Program-made: the position numbers and the translations under genes | Notes under the pieces: generated by a model | The model's database searches: none | Told to the model about the DNA's origin: nothing | The model's input: the letters and a program-made list of their open reading frames with translations, nothing else | NCBI RefSeq assembly: GCF_022712295.1 | Contig: NZ_JALAGT010000078.1 | Coordinates: 1 to 13,024, forward strand | Source: Galactobacter sp. | Lineage (GTDB): Bacteria; Actinomycetota; Actinomycetes; Actinomycetales; Micrococcaceae | Reading direction: 5' to 3' | DNA: 13,024 bases | Part shown: positions 11,521-13,024 of the stretch, piece by piece | Layout: every line of letters starts with the position of its first letter | Numbering within the stretch: position 1 is the stretch's first letter

Positions 11521-12479
11521 ATGTGACCGTCCTCCGTTGGCTCAAGCGGCTGGGAGGGGTGATCCTCACCCTCTTCATCGCGAGCATCCTGATTTTCTCC
11601 ATGGTGTCGCTGACCCCGGGAGACCCCGCGGCGATGCTGGCCGGTGGATCCAACCCCAACCCGGAGACGCTGGCCGCGGTACGTGAACAGCTCCGCCTGA
11701 ACGATCCCATCCCGGTGCAGTACCTGGGCTGGCTCGGCGACCTGTTCACCGGTGACCTGGGGCGATCCTTCCTGGTGGTCAAGGGTGCAGAAGTAGGATC
11801 CTTGATCGCACCTCGCATGGTGACCACGGGTCTGCTCGTGGCCTACGCTGCGGTGCTCATCGTGATCTTCGGCATCGGTTCCGGCCTGTTGGCCGGCACC
11901 AGCGGCAAGCTGGTGGACCGCATCATCACGATCCTGACCTCTGCCGCCATGGGTGCCCCCACGTTCGTGGTGGCTGTGGCCCTCATCGCGATCTTCGCGG
12001 TGAACCTGGGGTGGTTCCCCACCCTGGGTGCGGGTGAAGGCGGATTCGCTGACAGAATCCACCACCTGACCCTGCCCGCCATCTCCCTGGCGATGGCCTA
12101 CCTGGCCTTCATCTCCCGCATCACCCGTACATCGGTTCTCTCCCAGGCCCACGCGGATCATGTGGAGACCGCCACGGTTCGTGGCCTTCCCCGCAACTAC
12201 GTGGTGCGACACCACATCTGGCGCAATGCCTCCGGTCCCATCCTCTCCGTGTCCGGTCTCTCGATTGCCGGCCTCTTTGCCGGCACCGCGGTGGCGGAGC
12301 AGGCCTTCGGTATCAACGGTGTGGGCTCACTGCTGACGCAGGCAGCGGCCAGCCAGGACCTTCCCGTGGTGCAGATCCTCTCCATGTTCATGGTCGCCAC
12401 CTTCGTGATCGTGAACCTGATCGTGGACGAGATCAGCGCCATGCCGGATCCCCGACTCAAGCAGGAGGTGTCCGCATGA
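11517..12479 (+). CDS. Peptide ABC transporter permease, DppB type
   Basis: 320-aa integral membrane subunit of a dipeptide/oligopeptide importer. The N-terminus (LRWLKRLGGVILTLFIASILIF, then LTPGDPA) is typical of DppB/OppB. The permease signature loop that contacts the ATPase spans about residues 213-240 (DHVETATVRGLPRNYV, then IWRNASGPIL). About six membrane spans are expected. The start is GTG at 11517, overlapping the stop of the binding protein by 4 nt; a second GTG at 11523 is possible. The stop overlaps the next permease start (ATGA). It would pair with the DppC-type subunit and with ATPases presumably encoded beyond the right edge. Confidence 0.93.
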   Translation: MNVTVLRWLKRLGGVILTLFIASILIFSMVSLTPGDPAAMLAGGSNPNPETLAAVREQLRLNDPIPVQYLGWLGDLFTGDLGRSFLVVKGAEVGSLIAPRMVTTGLLVAYAAVLIVIFGIGSGLLAGTSGKLVDRIITILTSAAMGAPTFVVAVALIAIFAVNLGWFPTLGAGEGGFADRIHHLTLPAISLAMAYLAFISRITRTSVLSQAHADHVETATVRGLPRNYVVRHHIWRNASGPILSVSGLSIAGLFAGTAVAEQAFGINGVGSLLTQAAASQDLPVVQILSMFMVATFVIVNLIVDEISAMPDPRLKQEVSA

Positions 12480-13024
12480 GCTCCATCATGGCAACGGAAC
12501 CCCGAAAGACCGGCGGCAAGCGCGCTCTCAAACGCGTGGGTCGGTCCTCCAAGCCCAAATTCCTGGATGTCACCGGCTGGATCTGCCTGATCTGGCTCGC
12601 CATCCTGGTCTTCGTAGCGATCTTCGGTAAGTGGCTGGCCCCGCATGATCCGCAGGCACTGGACCAGGCCAATCAGCTGTTGTACCCCAACGCGGACAAC
12701 TGGCTCGGTACCGATACCTTGGGTCGTGACATCTTCTCCAGGATCGTCGCCGGTGTGGGTCCCACGCTCTACGGCCCGCTGCTCATCGTGGTGATCGCCG
12801 GCGTGGGCGGCACCGTCCTTGCCGTGGTCGCAGCATGGTGGGGCGGCTGGGTCGATGCGATCATCTCCCGCGCCATGGACATCATCTTCGCGTTCCCGGG
12901 CATCATCCTGGCCGTTCTGGCCGTGGCGATGCTGGGCCGAGGCATGGTGGCTCCGGTGGTGGCCCTGTCCATCGCCACGATCCCCATGGTGGGCCGCATC
13001 GTTCGCTCCCCGGCGCGCCGGGAG
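12476..13024 (+). CDS. Peptide ABC transporter permease, DppC type (partial, runs off right edge)
   Basis: First 183 residues of a DppC/OppC-like permease, cut by the window end. A basic N-terminus (1-30) precedes the first membrane span (about 33-52). The family hallmark APHDP is followed by NWLGTDTLGRDIFSRI. Further spans and the FAFPGIILAVLAV stretch follow. The sequence stops at RIVRSPARRE, just before the expected EAA loop. ATG 12476 overlaps the upstream stop by 4 nt and has a strong AGGAGG (12463-12468) at 7 nt. ATPase genes (DppD/DppF type) are expected next. Confidence 0.93.
   Translation, partial: MSSIMATEPRKTGGKRALKRVGRSSKPKFLDVTGWICLIWLAILVFVAIFGKWLAPHDPQALDQANQLLYPNADNWLGTDTLGRDIFSRIVAGVGPTLYGPLLIVVIAGVGGTVLAVVAAWWGGWVDAIISRAMDIIFAFPGIILAVLAVAMLGRGMVAPVVALSIATIPMVGRIVRSPARRE

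Overview
The window comes from a high-GC Gram-positive actinobacterium. The Micrococcales are the best guess and a Micrococcaceae-like genome is plausible, but this is inferred from composition and gene types only. Supporting signs are the strongly G/C-ending codons, GTG starts, overlapping stop/start junctions, LAxTG-type cell-wall sorting signals (class E sortase substrates), and a large MmyB-type actinobacterial regulator. No rRNA, tRNA, CRISPR array, transposase or phage gene was seen.

Layout from left to right. (1) Positions 1-153 hold no supportable gene. (2) 154-1365 (-) is a BenE-family benzoate/H+ symporter, divergent from 1412-2236 (+), an XRE/MmyB-like regulator. Only 46 bp separate their starts, and an 18-bp palindrome lies in that gap. 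(3) 2237-2494 is a regulatory gap with a candidate Streptomyces-type PHO box and a -10. It leads into 2495-4768 (+), a secreted, wall-anchored 5'-nucleotidase, and 4892-7720 (+), a secreted, wall-anchored nuclease with lamin-tail, OB-fold and endonuclease/exonuclease/phosphatase domains. Together they look like a surface pathway: the nuclease cuts extracellular nucleic acid and the nucleotidase strips phosphate from the nucleotides. (4) 7819-8661 (-) is an orphan AbiEi-like/DUF559 (Vsr-like nuclease fold) protein. (5) 8846-9457 (-) is a BetI-like TetR repressor, divergent from (6) an oligopeptide/dipeptide ABC importer operon: lipoprotein 9811-11520, permease 11517-12479, and a second permease from 12476 that runs off the right edge. 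A palindromic operator candidate overlaps the -35 of the importer promoter.

The least expected structure is a family of three 82-86 bp imperfect palindromes at 4780-4865, 7736-7817 and 8751-8834. Each arm carries the same bipartite module: an outer half resembling AGCACWGYGTCGGT and an inner half resembling CACARCGTCGGTGC, with the GTCGG cores 19-20 nt apart. The inner halves form strong hairpins just downstream of genes, so they may act as terminators. However, the sequence, and not only the pairing, is conserved among all six arms. Two of the three copies bracket the DUF559 gene almost to the base. This repeat family, the bracketed orphan gene and the wall-anchored nucleic-acid scavenging pair are the best candidates for something new here.
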